A stretch of 64,000 nt of DNA from the NCBI RefSeq assembly GCF_000316665.1, contig NC_019678.1, forward strand, positions 3,534,001-3,598,000. The letters run 5' to 3'. Below the pieces are notes generated by a model. The model searched no databases and was not told the DNA's origin. It worked only from the letters and a program-made list of their open reading frames with translations. This DNA comes from Rivularia sp. PCC 7116 (GTDB taxonomy: Bacteria; Cyanobacteriota; Cyanobacteriia; Cyanobacteriales; Nostocaceae). A program made the position numbers and the translations under genes. Within the stretch, counting starts at the first letter, position 1, and each line of letters begins with the position of its first letter. Shown here piece by piece: positions 9,681 to 17,963 of the stretch.

Positions 9681-10751
9681 CTATAGGCTATCTGTTACTG
9701 AAGAACCAATGTGTATAGCTTCTACTGCTCTACGAGTGCGATTACCGTCGATAACAGTAAGAACTGTTCTATCAACTGGTGCATCTGGTATTACTTCTAC
9801 ATGAAAACCATATGAATCTTGGTTTTCTAAGACAAAGAATTTTTGTGCAAAACCCGTTACTTTTTCAAGTTTTCCATCTTCTCTATGAAAAGTTAAATTC
9901 AAAGGAATATGTTCGCTGTATAGCTGTTCTCCATAAGAATCATTGACAACCAATCTAGCTGCCATTGTACGGGGGCTGTTTTCGTCTGATGTGACGTTGA
10001 TTTTCACCCGCACCAATTTATTAGCACCACCAAGAGTTGCGCGATCGCTAGGATCGCTATCGTTGATTGCTTTGGAAATCACCTTTTTACCAGTATTTGG
10101 TGCTGCAATATACGTGATCACTGCCAAAGCTAAAGTCCCAAATAAGCCAGGCCATAAATGACGGTTGTCTATAACTCCGTTAGTAATTTCTACGTCAAAA
10201 TTTACGGCATTCTTCGTCGGTTGCGGTTGATTCGCTTGATTGCCAATTAAATCATTGGCTGAAAATGTAGTTAACGATCTAGCTCTTCCTCCCGATAAAT
10301 TTTCATAATCGAGTATAGAAATAGCAACCGTTACCTCTTCGTTTTTCTTAGCACGTACATCTAAACCAGCATCTAAATCATCTTCGCTCCAGCTACCAGA
10401 TTCGCCATCTTCATACCAAATCCCTGATTGTCTCCATGCATCTTTGGTTGCAGAAGCAATCAGTTTTCCTTGTTTATCAAGCAACTGAATCTCGTACATC
10501 ACTGAATGATTGTCTGGTAAAGAGGCTTTTGCATCAATCCGCAATGCTCCTACTAATTGAGGCTCAAGTTTCAAGGCTTCAATTTTGACTACTTCTTCTT
10601 CAGCAACTCTAACAGTTTTAGAAAAAAGCACTTTGCCAAAAAATGCAGATGCAATTAATGCTAAAAAAACAAAGCCTGTAGCACCAAAAGCAATATAAAG
10701 TGCGGGATCTATAAAACGATTTGTCTTCTTTACATTTATACTTGCTGACAT
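9681..10751 (-). CDS. Two-helix membrane protein of the DUF4178/aminopropyltransferase group
   Basis: 356 aa with an N-terminal membrane helix (about 18-44, LYIAFGATGFVFLALIASAFFG) and a second at about 204-220 (GLFGTLALAVITYIA). Between them is a beta-rich domain with a dense tryptophan/acid patch, SGIWYEDGESGSWSEDDLD, and after the second helix another beta domain (KLVRVKINVTSDENSPRTMAARLVV). The W-E-D pattern resembles regions I associate with DUF4178-linked proteins. It lies 71 bases upstream of the small GGGPGTGK gene in transcription direction, so they are probably co-transcribed. Function unknown. Confidence 0.7.
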   Translation of the reverse strand: MSASINVKKTNRFIDPALYIAFGATGFVFLALIASAFFGKVLFSKTVRVAEEEVVKIEALKLEPQLVGALRIDAKASLPDNHSVMYEIQLLDKQGKLIASATKDAWRQSGIWYEDGESGSWSEDDLDAGLDVRAKKNEEVTVAISILDYENLSGGRARSLTTFSANDLIGNQANQPQPTKNAVNFDVEITNGVIDNRHLWPGLFGTLALAVITYIAAPNTGKKVISKAINDSDPSDRATLGGANKLVRVKINVTSDENSPRTMAARLVVNDSYGEQLYSEHIPLNLTFHREDGKLEKVTGFAQKFFVLENQDSYGFHVEVIPDAPVDRTVLTVIDGNRTRRAVEAIHIGSSVTDSL

Positions 10752-11028
10752 AATATTTTCAGCTTGACAGTATTTTTAACAACACAATGACATGATAACC
10801 TTCCGGAAAAAGTAAACTTAGTTTATAAAACTACTGTAAGTCAGATTTAACAAAGGATTTAGCTTTCTTGAAAATGTATAAAGTCAATTTTTATTCAGCT
10901 AAAAATGATGATTTTACGGATAGAAAGCTATTAACAGTTAAGGGTTTGTGCGTAAAAATACAGTATAATTTAGTATTGTTTACCAAAATCATTACGGCTG
11001 ATTTCAAATAGTAAATTTACCGACCTTT

Positions 11029-11178
11029 TTACTTTCCACGTCCAGGGCCACCTCCTGGAAAATTGGTGTAAGAGGAGCGACCTCCGGAAGGAGCGTAGTA
11101 GCTATTTCTAGTAGTACATTGGGCTATGCCCCATAATAATGTGAATATTGTTAGTCCAAGGAAAATTGCTTTTATCAT
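11029..11178 (-). CDS. Very small paralogue with GGGPGRGK tail
   Basis: A 49-aa frame: MIKAIFLGLTIFTLLWGIAQ is a hydrophobic N-terminal segment, followed by CTTRNSYYAPSGGRSSYTNF and the end PGGGPGRGK. The tail matches that of the 78-aa product at 9373-9609 (GGGPGTGK), and both have a Ser-Tyr-Gly rich stretch before it, which is strong support for a real gene despite its length. The Cys at 21 after a hydrophobic segment is close to a lipobox (GIAQC), so it may be lipidated, but that is only suggestive. Confidence 0.65.
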   Translation of the reverse strand: MIKAIFLGLTIFTLLWGIAQCTTRNSYYAPSGGRSSYTNFPGGGPGRGK

Positions 11179-11777
11179 AGTTTTTATCAGATTAATTTTT
11201 ATAGATACTCAGATAGCATTTTAGCTTCACAGTTATCTTAAGAACAAGTTTACGATCACCTTTGAGAAAAGCAGATTTGATACATAAAATAATCAAAATT
11301 AAAGATATACCAATAATTAAGCTTTTTAGATTGATACATTAATAATTATTTTGAAGCTAAAAATGTGGATTATACGGTTTAATTGCTCAATCTAACTAAA
11401 AACAAGTAAGTATAATTATAGCTGTATATATTTGTATTTATAAATCAGTTAATCTATAGTTAAATTTGTATTTCAATATTTATAGCGTTTTTCATTTGGA
11501 TGCAATACAAACTGAACCTCACCGAGTAGATTTTTAAGGGTTTGAAGCCCCCGGATTTATCCGTGGATTATACTCTATCGAAGCCCCTAAATTCATTTAT
11601 GGGAAATTAATTACGAATTACGAATTACGAATTACGAATTATATTCACCTCGTTTCCTCTCCTTAATAAGGGATGTCCGCAAGGACAGGGTGAGGTTTTG
11701 ACTATATTCTGCTCAACTGACAACTGCTATATTTACTAATAAATTATTAATATTTTCTTTTTCGGAAAAATCAATAT
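11179..11777. other. Long intergenic gap with tandem repeat
   Basis: 599 bases, strongly AT-rich, with no convincing frame. It holds the promoter region of the 49-aa gene, a TTTGAAGCCCCCGGATTT / GAAGCCCCTAAATTCATTT motif typical of cyanobacterial interspersed repeats (11538-11600), and the heptamer tract at 11608-11642. Confidence 0.6.
11608..11642. repeat. Heptameric short tandem repeat (TTACGAA)
   Basis: Nearly five perfect tandem copies of TTACGAA. Same period as the other tracts in this window but a different sequence. Confidence 0.9.
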
Positions 11778-12593
11778 CTACTTCTTTGCTAATACAAAAA
11801 AGGTTGTAATGTCATGCCAAAGACCTTTTTCTGTAGCCAAGTTTTCAATTATTTTTGCAAATTCAGCTTTCAGTGATTCTTTTTTTTCTAACGAAAGTTG
11901 CAACAATGGATTTTCAGGATGAATCCAAGTATTTGCATCAAAAATCTTCTTGGCATTATCAACCGGTATATACTTACCGAATTGCTCAGTGATGACTTTA
12001 ATGTCATTATAACCAGCTTCTTTTAAAAGAATTTCGCATTTCTCTTCGGTACCCAAAGGCTCGTGTATATTAGGTAGAGAGATACCGCAGCTAGCACAAG
12101 ATTGAATGATTGCAGGTGTCATCAAAGAAGTTTCTGCATAAGCATTAAAAGCTACGATTCCCCCTGGCTTTAGCAAACGATACCAATCTTTAAAAGCAGT
12201 AGGAATATTTTGAAAAACCATCACCGCCGAACAACATAAAACCGCATCAAAACTGTTTTCGTTAAAGTTTAGATATTCTGCGTCTACTTCAATTAACTCA
12301 ATATTGTCTAAATTAAATTTATCGATTTTATTTTGTGCTTGCTTAAGCAAAGCTGTAGCAATATCAACTCCAATAACTTTGCCATTTTTACCAACCATTT
12401 CAGCTACAGGAATAGCAATCAAACCCGTACCGGTGGCAATATCAAGTACTTTATCTCCCTTCTTTAAAGGCAATAGTTTCAAAAAACTCTCGGCACGACG
12501 GTTTGCTAATTCACTAGCATCATAATTAGTTCTAGCATTGAAATAACCAGCTACTTGCTGCTTATAGTCGTTAAGATTTGTATAATTAGACAT
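11778..12593 (-). CDS. Class I SAM-dependent methyltransferase (UbiE-like)
   Basis: 271 aa. Motif I GDKVLDIATGTGLIAIPVAE (about 50-69), the acidic end of strand 2 (VIGVDIATALLKQA), motif post-I (IELIEVDAEYL), and NSFDAVLCCSAVMVF with RLLKPGGIVAF are all present, as in the UbiE/COQ5 type. The C-terminal end AKIIENLATEKGLWHDITTFFVLAK is shared with the product at 16817-17641 and with the tail of the broken gene at 13369-13935, so these are one local paralogue family. Substrate unknown. Confidence 0.9.
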   Translation of the reverse strand: MSNYTNLNDYKQQVAGYFNARTNYDASELANRRAESFLKLLPLKKGDKVLDIATGTGLIAIPVAEMVGKNGKVIGVDIATALLKQAQNKIDKFNLDNIELIEVDAEYLNFNENSFDAVLCCSAVMVFQNIPTAFKDWYRLLKPGGIVAFNAYAETSLMTPAIIQSCASCGISLPNIHEPLGTEEKCEILLKEAGYNDIKVITEQFGKYIPVDNAKKIFDANTWIHPENPLLQLSLEKKESLKAEFAKIIENLATEKGLWHDITTFFVLAKK

Positions 12594-12964
12594 TTACAAA
12601 ATATGATATATCAAGTATTTTTAATGGAATTAATGAAAGTCTTGCAAAACAGTTGATTGCTATATCAAATACTCTTATCAGTATTTTTTATTGATGTCAA
12701 AATATTATTCAATGTTATTCATAGGAATACATCCCACCTATGTTAAGTGCATAATCAGATTCTTTTTATCCCAAATATATATAAGACAAGAAAGTAAGAA
12801 AAGCAATATTTTCATTTATATTTAGTTTTGATGTTCAAATTAAAACTAAAAATTAAGTTCTTATGTAGTAACTTTAAACACTATAGAAAGTGTGTTAATA
12901 AAACATAAGGCTATATTACAATTCTAAATAAAATCTTTATTCAAATTTTTTTGGAGAGAAAAAT
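12594..12964. other. Divergent intergenic region
   Basis: 371 AT-rich bases between a minus-strand methyltransferase and a plus-strand STAS-like gene. It must hold both promoters. A ribosome site TTGGAGAG sits 6 bases before the ATG at 12965. No other structure recognised. Confidence 0.5.
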
Positions 12965-13324
12965 ATGATAAGACTATTGTCGATGGATGCAAACAATGTC
13001 ATAGGTGTTTTAATTAAGGGTAATGTAAATCCTAAAGACTTTGAATTAGTGACAAATTTTATTAGAGGAGTAGAGGAAAACTACGAATTTTTACGAATCT
13101 ATGTAGAAATTGAAGGCATTGAAGGATTTTCATTAGAAACTATAATTAAAGAATTTGAATTTACTTTAAGTCAGTTTCACAGATTTGAAAAAGAAGCAAT
13201 AGTAATTGATACAAAATTAATTGAAAGTCTTGAAAATATGAAAGATTTGCTGGTTGCGGGCGTAAAAGTGAAATGTTTTCCCTTTGAAGATAGATGTCAA
13301 GCACGTTGTTGGATTCTGAGTTGA
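12965..13324 (+). CDS. SpoIIAA-like STAS-domain protein
   Basis: The 119-aa product matches the SpoIIAA-like STAS fold: NNVIGVLIKGNVNPKDFELV at the start, a central LRIYVEIEGIEGFSLETIIKEFEFTL, and FEKEAIVIDTKLIESLENMKDLLVAGVKVKCF, the typical alternating strands and helices. Members bind small hydrophobic ligands or partners; no phosphoacceptor Ser in an obvious SpoIIAA motif is seen. The strong SD (GGAGAG) fixes the start. Ends CWILS. Confidence 0.75.
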   Translation: MIRLLSMDANNVIGVLIKGNVNPKDFELVTNFIRGVEENYEFLRIYVEIEGIEGFSLETIIKEFEFTLSQFHRFEKEAIVIDTKLIESLENMKDLLVAGVKVKCFPFEDRCQARCWILS

Positions 13325-13326
13325 TT

Positions 13327-13353
13327 GAGTTTTGAGTTTTGAGTTTTGAGTTT
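13327..13353. repeat. Heptameric tandem repeat (TTTTGAG)
   Basis: Three to four copies of GTTTTGA directly after the STAS-like gene stop codon. Confidence 0.8.
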
Positions 13354-13368
13354 TTTTAATTTTTTAAA

Positions 13369-13935
13369 TTAATCTTTACGTGCAACCACAAAAAAGGTTG
13401 TCTTGTCATTCCAAACACCTTTATCTGAAGCTAAATTTTCAACTGCTGCAAAAACATTACCAGATGGACATCCTGCTGTAATTTCTGATTGTAAAGCCAT
13501 TCCCAAATGAAAAATCTGCGAATCATCAACACCACGCTGGGGGATAATTTCAATAGAATCGCAATCAATAGAATCGCTAGCTACCTTATTAAAAAGATGG
13601 GAATTAAGAGATATTAATATAAAATCAACATCTTCAAACCAACGTGCTTGAGTTGGAATACCTTTCGGAGTAATACCAATAAAACCTTTTCGCATTTGAG
13701 TAGTATGTAGTTTACCACCTGCTAACCTCCAATCAATTTGATAACTACTACCAAGTTGAATAGCAATAGTATGTTGTTGTAAAGAAATTTCCGGAGATTC
13801 AAAAGCTGGTAAACGATGTTGCTCAACTGAAATATCCTCCCAATTTGAAGCACTAGAATTAATTGGAGGTTTATAAGCAACGGGAATTAAATTTCCGCTA
13901 GCAACTTCAATCGCTGCAAGTCTTTCTGATACCAT
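13369..13935 (-). pseudogene. Chimera: AraC-type sensory domain fused to methyltransferase tail
   Basis: An open 188-codon frame, but a hybrid. Residues 1 to about 165 match the ligand-sensing half of cyanobacterial AraC regulators (HTIAIQLG, WRLAGGKLHTTQMRKGFIGI, PQARW-like PTQARWFEDVDF, IEIIPQRGVDDSQIFHLGMAL, AGCPSGNVFA). The DNA-binding HTH half that should follow is missing. Instead the last ~24 residues, VENLASDKGVWNDKTTFFVV, match the C termini of the methyltransferases at 11778 (IENLATEKGLWHDITTFFVL) and 16817. A deletion appears to have joined the start of a regulator gene to the end of a methyltransferase gene in frame. It is unlikely to act as a regulator. Confidence 0.8.
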
Positions 13936-14075
13936 TTTGTAAAAATTGAGAATTGGGAATTGGGGAATATTAACAAATGATTTTTTGATGTAAAAAATAA
14001 AGACGCTGTGCCCGACAACGTCTCTACATTTTAGAATATATTTAGTTTTAATTTAGTTTTTAATTTAGTTTTTAA

Positions 14076-14516
14076 TTATTTTCCTAAAACCTTAAGGGTG
14101 ACAGGTGCAACTCCCGAACGAATCATTCCTAATTCTCTAGCTGCTTTACGAGAAACATCAATTACTCTACAGCGAATAAATGGTCCTCTATCGTTAATAC
14201 GTACTATAACAGAACGTCCATTTCTTTTGTTTGTAACCTTTACTCTTGTACCAAAAGGTAAGGTTTTATGTGCTGCTGTTAACTTTGTATTACTTCCGTA
14301 ATAAGAAGCAATTTGAGAAGAACATTTACGAGCTTTTCTACGTCTTTTACGTCTTCTTGCAATTAGCAATGATTGATTATTTTCTACTCTTTCAACTACA
14401 TTACTTTCTTCACTTTCTGAATAAGCAAAAGCTGCTTGCTGGCTGAAAGAAGAAGCTGTGAAACAAATTCCTAAAACAGTACCCAAGAAAGCAAGCAGAA
14501 TACGTTTTTGATTCAT
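14076..14516 (-). CDS. RlpA-like double-psi beta-barrel protein (shortened)
   Basis: 146 aa with a signal peptide ([27 protein letters not shown]), a basic RRKRRRK stretch and an RlpA domain: [49 protein letters not shown]. RlpA proteins are septal or cell wall lytic transglycosylases. In usual members a segment with TANGE(x)(F/Y) lies between the SYYG and the [10 protein letters not shown] motifs; here [13 protein letters not shown] joins them directly, so the conserved NGE glutamate is absent. It may bind rather than cleave peptidoglycan. Confidence 0.82.
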   Translation of the reverse strand: MNQKRILLAFLGTVLGICFTASSFSQQAAFAYSESEESNVVERVENNQSLLIARRRKRRRKARKCSSQIASYYGSNTKLTAAHKTLPFGTRVKVTNKRNGRSVIVRINDRGPFIRCRVIDVSRKAARELGMIRSGVAPVTLKVLGK

Positions 14517-14944
14517 GTGTCTGTATTATTTTGAAAAATTAATAGGGAACCACTTTGATTACGACGATTTAAATTGCTTCTTAAGGTAGAAAGCAATTTA
14601 AGAATACATAAACACGAATCCTTATAATTAGTAATTACTACTGTAGGCAATTTCTCTACCAATTTAGAATCAGTAGTATAACTTTTGATTCGTCAAGCAA
14701 CTGTCTAAAAAAGTAATTACTATTTCAATATATCAACCGAAAGGAGTAATTCCAAGTAAAAGAGGATACGAAAAAAATACTCGTACCTAGAAAGCTGGAG
14801 CTAGTCTGTTGACTTTGATGGGATTTTGATGAAAATAATTCATGCTTTTATTATGTCAATGTTATGGTGCATTAGATGATGTCCAAAAATTTCTCGTATT
14901 AACAGATGAATTGTCGTGCATCTAATACACCCTACAAGATTTTA
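14517..14944. other. Intergenic gap with palindromic repeat
   Basis: 428 bases between two minus-strand genes; no coding frame. Contains the inverted repeat at 14866-14931 and the promoter region of the RlpA-like gene. Confidence 0.55.
14866..14931. repeat. Inverted repeat with GGTGCATTAGATG / CATCTAATACACC arms
   Basis: 13-base arms with one mismatch at the two ends of a 66-base element ending in CACCCTACAAG. Same style as 19253-19327 and 562-634, which also end in a CACCCTAC/AACCCAAC-type sequence. Confidence 0.75.
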
Positions 14945-16675
14945 TTATTTAAGATTATTATTTAACAATCTTAATCCTGGAGAATCTTCTAATTGTAAAG
15001 ACTGTTGCGGTATACCAATATCTATATTTTCTCTATCAAAAGCATACTTGAGACGACGACGAAATTCTCTACCTAAAGCGAATTGCGTACCGGGTTCTGT
15101 TTTTAACCATAGCATGATTTCGATACCATTTGAACTAATATTATTAACACCTAAAACATTAACGGGGTCAATAACAGCTTCTTTCCATTCTTCATCATTT
15201 TGCATTCCGCAAGCCGTTTCTCTAACAATTTTCAATGCTTTATCTATATCTGCTTCTGGACTAATTTCTACAGTAAAAACTATCCGCGACCAATCTTTTG
15301 TTAAATTATGAACTGTTGAGATGCTACTGTTAGAAATAGTACTCAAAATACCGTTTGCTTGACGTAGTTGAGTCATCCGTAAATTGACGTTTTCTACAAC
15401 ACCTACAGTTCCACTAATATTAATTAAGTCACCAATGATAAATTGGTCTTCCCAAAGCATAATAATACCGTTAATGATATCTCGAATCAAATTTTGGGAA
15501 CTAAAAGAAACAGCAAAACCGACAATTCCGGCTCCCGCCAAGATTGGTATAATCGGAATGTGTAGTTTTTCCAGAAACCATAAAATACCTAATACCATCC
15601 AAACAAAGGTTATTGCTCCTTTGACAACATTAGAAAAGGTTGTTAGCCGAGAAATATATCGTGCCGAAACATTAGGCTTTTGGGATTCTTTATCTAAAAA
15701 CTTTCTGAATAAGAAATCGATAATAACGTCACTTGCTTTCATACCTAAAATTGTACTTAGAACAATTCCTAGTAATAAAGGTTTTGTCAGCAACCAATCT
15801 TGCAGCCAGCGGGTATAAGGAAACATTCCCGTAATTGCGGCTAATCCCAATACCCATAACAAAAATAAACTAATTACTAATATCCATCTTTTGAGTCTAT
15901 TAATATTTAACTTTCGCTGCCAAATGATTTTTTGCTGGCAGTATTCCATCATTTGCGTGTCTTCTTCTGCTTCCGAAGCTGCATTTTCTGATTCTATTCC
16001 AAAATCACTTAAAGATGGTTCTTCTTCTTCAAGTCTTTCCCCTTTTTTTCCGAAACTCTTATAATAGAAAACTAATAATGCAGTTAGCAAAATAATTCCT
16101 ACAAATATTCCCAGAGAATTAAAAAAATTACGCTGTATGGTTTCTGGTTGCCTTTCTTGCCGTGCTTTAATTAATGCTGGACGAATATTTTTACTATATT
16201 CATTAGCTAAATCATTTACCGACAAACCATGAAGTTGAGCATCTAACTCAGTAACGCTCATGAATTTGCGTCGTTTTAATTTGTTGCGATCGCCTACTAG
16301 TATGACAGTTTGTTGTTCGCTTTGAGTGGGGGTAACGTATAATGTCCTGGGATTGAAACCTGTAGCGAGAATTTGAGAAAGATTTTCTTCATACATATCT
16401 ACCCGAATATCAAGGGGTGAAATCGTATTTTCACCCAGGTTATTACCAACTCCCTGCCTCGCTGCAATATGTATAATTTCTCGCCCATCCAGCGTTATGG
16501 GAGCATAAACAATACTAGTTTGATTGCCCGAAGCGTTAACAAAAGGATTTTGATTTGAACTTCCTGCTTGAACTTCGGTGTTTGTAAAGATAATTAAACT
16601 AAAGGTTAACAGGCTAATCAATATAAAAGCTTTAGCAGATAGCCGCTTTCTCAAACCCGTTAGTCGATTAACCAT
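14945..16675 (-). CDS. MscS-family mechanosensitive channel
   Basis: 576 aa. N-terminal signal peptide (FILISLLTFSLIIFTNTEVQAG), a periplasmic domain of about 150 residues, a membrane helix near 185-205, an acidic cytoplasmic loop, then four more hydrophobic helices. The MscS core is visible: pore-lining helix IPIIPILAGAGIVGFAVSFSSQNLIRDIINGI, the beta domain GDLINISGTVGVVENVNLRMTQLR and a C-terminal alpha/beta domain ending in a PQQSLQL motif. It would release solutes upon hypo-osmotic shock. Larger than E. coli MscS (286 aa) because of the extra N-terminal region. Confidence 0.9.
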   Translation of the reverse strand: MVNRLTGLRKRLSAKAFILISLLTFSLIIFTNTEVQAGSSNQNPFVNASGNQTSIVYAPITLDGREIIHIAARQGVGNNLGENTISPLDIRVDMYEENLSQILATGFNPRTLYVTPTQSEQQTVILVGDRNKLKRRKFMSVTELDAQLHGLSVNDLANEYSKNIRPALIKARQERQPETIQRNFFNSLGIFVGIILLTALLVFYYKSFGKKGERLEEEEPSLSDFGIESENAASEAEEDTQMMEYCQQKIIWQRKLNINRLKRWILVISLFLLWVLGLAAITGMFPYTRWLQDWLLTKPLLLGIVLSTILGMKASDVIIDFLFRKFLDKESQKPNVSARYISRLTTFSNVVKGAITFVWMVLGILWFLEKLHIPIIPILAGAGIVGFAVSFSSQNLIRDIINGIIMLWEDQFIIGDLINISGTVGVVENVNLRMTQLRQANGILSTISNSSISTVHNLTKDWSRIVFTVEISPEADIDKALKIVRETACGMQNDEEWKEAVIDPVNVLGVNNISSNGIEIMLWLKTEPGTQFALGREFRRRLKYAFDRENIDIGIPQQSLQLEDSPGLRLLNNNLK

Positions 16676-16746
16676 ATCTCTACCAAAGTACTTTTCAACT
16701 GCTTAACGATTAGTTTAAAGCGAAAACGTACCCGTTAAATATTTAT

Positions 16747-16793
16747 ATGGGTAATAGGTAATAGGTAATGGGTAATTGGTAACAGGTAATTGG
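16747..16793. repeat. Heptameric tandem repeat (GTAATAG type)
   Basis: About six units of GTAATAG/GTAATGG/GTAATTG/GTAACAG, period seven, upstream of the MscS gene and downstream of a methyltransferase gene. Confidence 0.85.
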
Positions 16794-16816
16794 AAGCGAC
16801 TGATTTTACAGCATCT

Positions 16817-17641
16817 CTATTTCACTGCACGCACGAAAAATATCGGCGCATCGCACCAAACGCCTTTATCTGTTGTTGCTAGATTCTGCATTTCCTTGAT
16901 ATATTCAGCTTTGCATTTCTCGAATTTATCTGGTGGAAGCTGAAATACTTGATAACCAAAAACATTTTTCGCATTCATCAGCCAAATATCTTCAGCAATT
17001 TTTTCATCTACCGGAAAATACCAACCAAACTGCTCGGTTTCTACCTGAATATTTCTAAAACCTATTGACTGCAATAATTTAGTGCATCTTTCAATAGTTC
17101 CCATTGCTGCATTAGGGTTAGGAACATTTACACCAAACCTTCTTGCAACTTCTCTAAATAAAACGGAAGTTGGGAAAGCATTCTCCTTCCAAACATTAAA
17201 AGCTATAAATCCATCTTTTTGGATAAATCGATGCCATTTTTGCAAAGCTGTGGGGATATCAGTTAAATAACAAACAGCCAAAGAGCACAATACAGCGTCA
17301 AAACTATTATCGTCAAAATCTAACCCTTCCGCATCTGCTTCGATAAATTCAACATTCTGCAAACTTGTTTCAGCCAACTTTTGTTTAGCATTGCTCAACA
17401 TCCCCGTCGAGATATCAACACCGATAACTTTACCTTCGCTACCAACTTTTTCGGCAGCATTCAACGCAACTATACCAGTACCCGTGGCAATATCCAAAAT
17501 TTTTTGTCCGTTTTGTAGATTCGCAAATTCAACCAACTGATTGGCTATAGGAATATAAAATCTACCACTATCGTAATTGATTCTGTTATTAAAGTCGGTT
17601 AGTAATTGTTGTTTGTATGCTGTTTTATTTTTATTTTGCAT
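16817..17641 (-). CDS. Class I SAM-dependent methyltransferase (UbiE-like)
   Basis: 274 aa. Motif I GQKILDIATGTGIVALNAAE, acidic strand end VIGVDISTGMLSNA, VEFIEADAEGLDF and NSFDAVLCSLAVCYL are present. Close in layout to the 271-aa product at 11778-12593, including the end NLATTDKGVWCDAPIFFV. The pair likely arose by local duplication, and a third member donated the tail of the chimera at 13369. Substrate unknown; methylation of a small lipid or quinone-like compound is possible but not shown. Confidence 0.9.
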   Translation of the reverse strand: MQNKNKTAYKQQLLTDFNNRINYDSGRFYIPIANQLVEFANLQNGQKILDIATGTGIVALNAAEKVGSEGKVIGVDISTGMLSNAKQKLAETSLQNVEFIEADAEGLDFDDNSFDAVLCSLAVCYLTDIPTALQKWHRFIQKDGFIAFNVWKENAFPTSVLFREVARRFGVNVPNPNAAMGTIERCTKLLQSIGFRNIQVETEQFGWYFPVDEKIAEDIWLMNAKNVFGYQVFQLPPDKFEKCKAEYIKEMQNLATTDKGVWCDAPIFFVRAVK

Positions 17642-17963
17642 AATATTTATGAGCAGTATTTATATAGCTGTTTTCAGTTGGATTCACTACAAATTTTACC
17701 TCACCCCCAGCCCCTCTCCTTATTAAGGAGAGGGGTGTTTTACGTAAAGGTACGCAGCACTATTTTTTCTCAAATATGTTTTTTAAATTATTCCACAATT
17801 CCAGATGAGAAATATGACTAATACCAGCAAATTGAGCGTCGCTAACTTCTATAACTATTTAACAATAACCTTTTCTACTAGCTACTCATATATCCCTCTA
17901 AACTATTTATTTTTACCTCTTTACTCTGCGCTTTCTGCGGTTTTTTTAATCATAAGTATTCTA
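17642..17963. other. Intergenic gap with strong hairpin
   Basis: 322 bases between two minus-strand genes. Contains the long hairpin at 17711-17735 and a T-rich tail; otherwise no gene signal. Confidence 0.55.
17711..17735. repeat. Perfect 12-base-pair hairpin (CCCCTCTCC type)
   Basis: CCCCTCTCCTTA and TAAGGAGAGGGG pair perfectly around one base and are followed by TGTTTTAC on the plus strand. Preceded by CACCCCCAG, the common context of this element in cyanobacteria. It could terminate transcription, but no plus-strand gene ends here. Confidence 0.75.

Noticed and set aside
7379-16793. Heptamer repeat tracts considered as CRISPR arrays
   Set aside because: The units are only seven bases and contiguous, with no spacers and no cas genes nearby.
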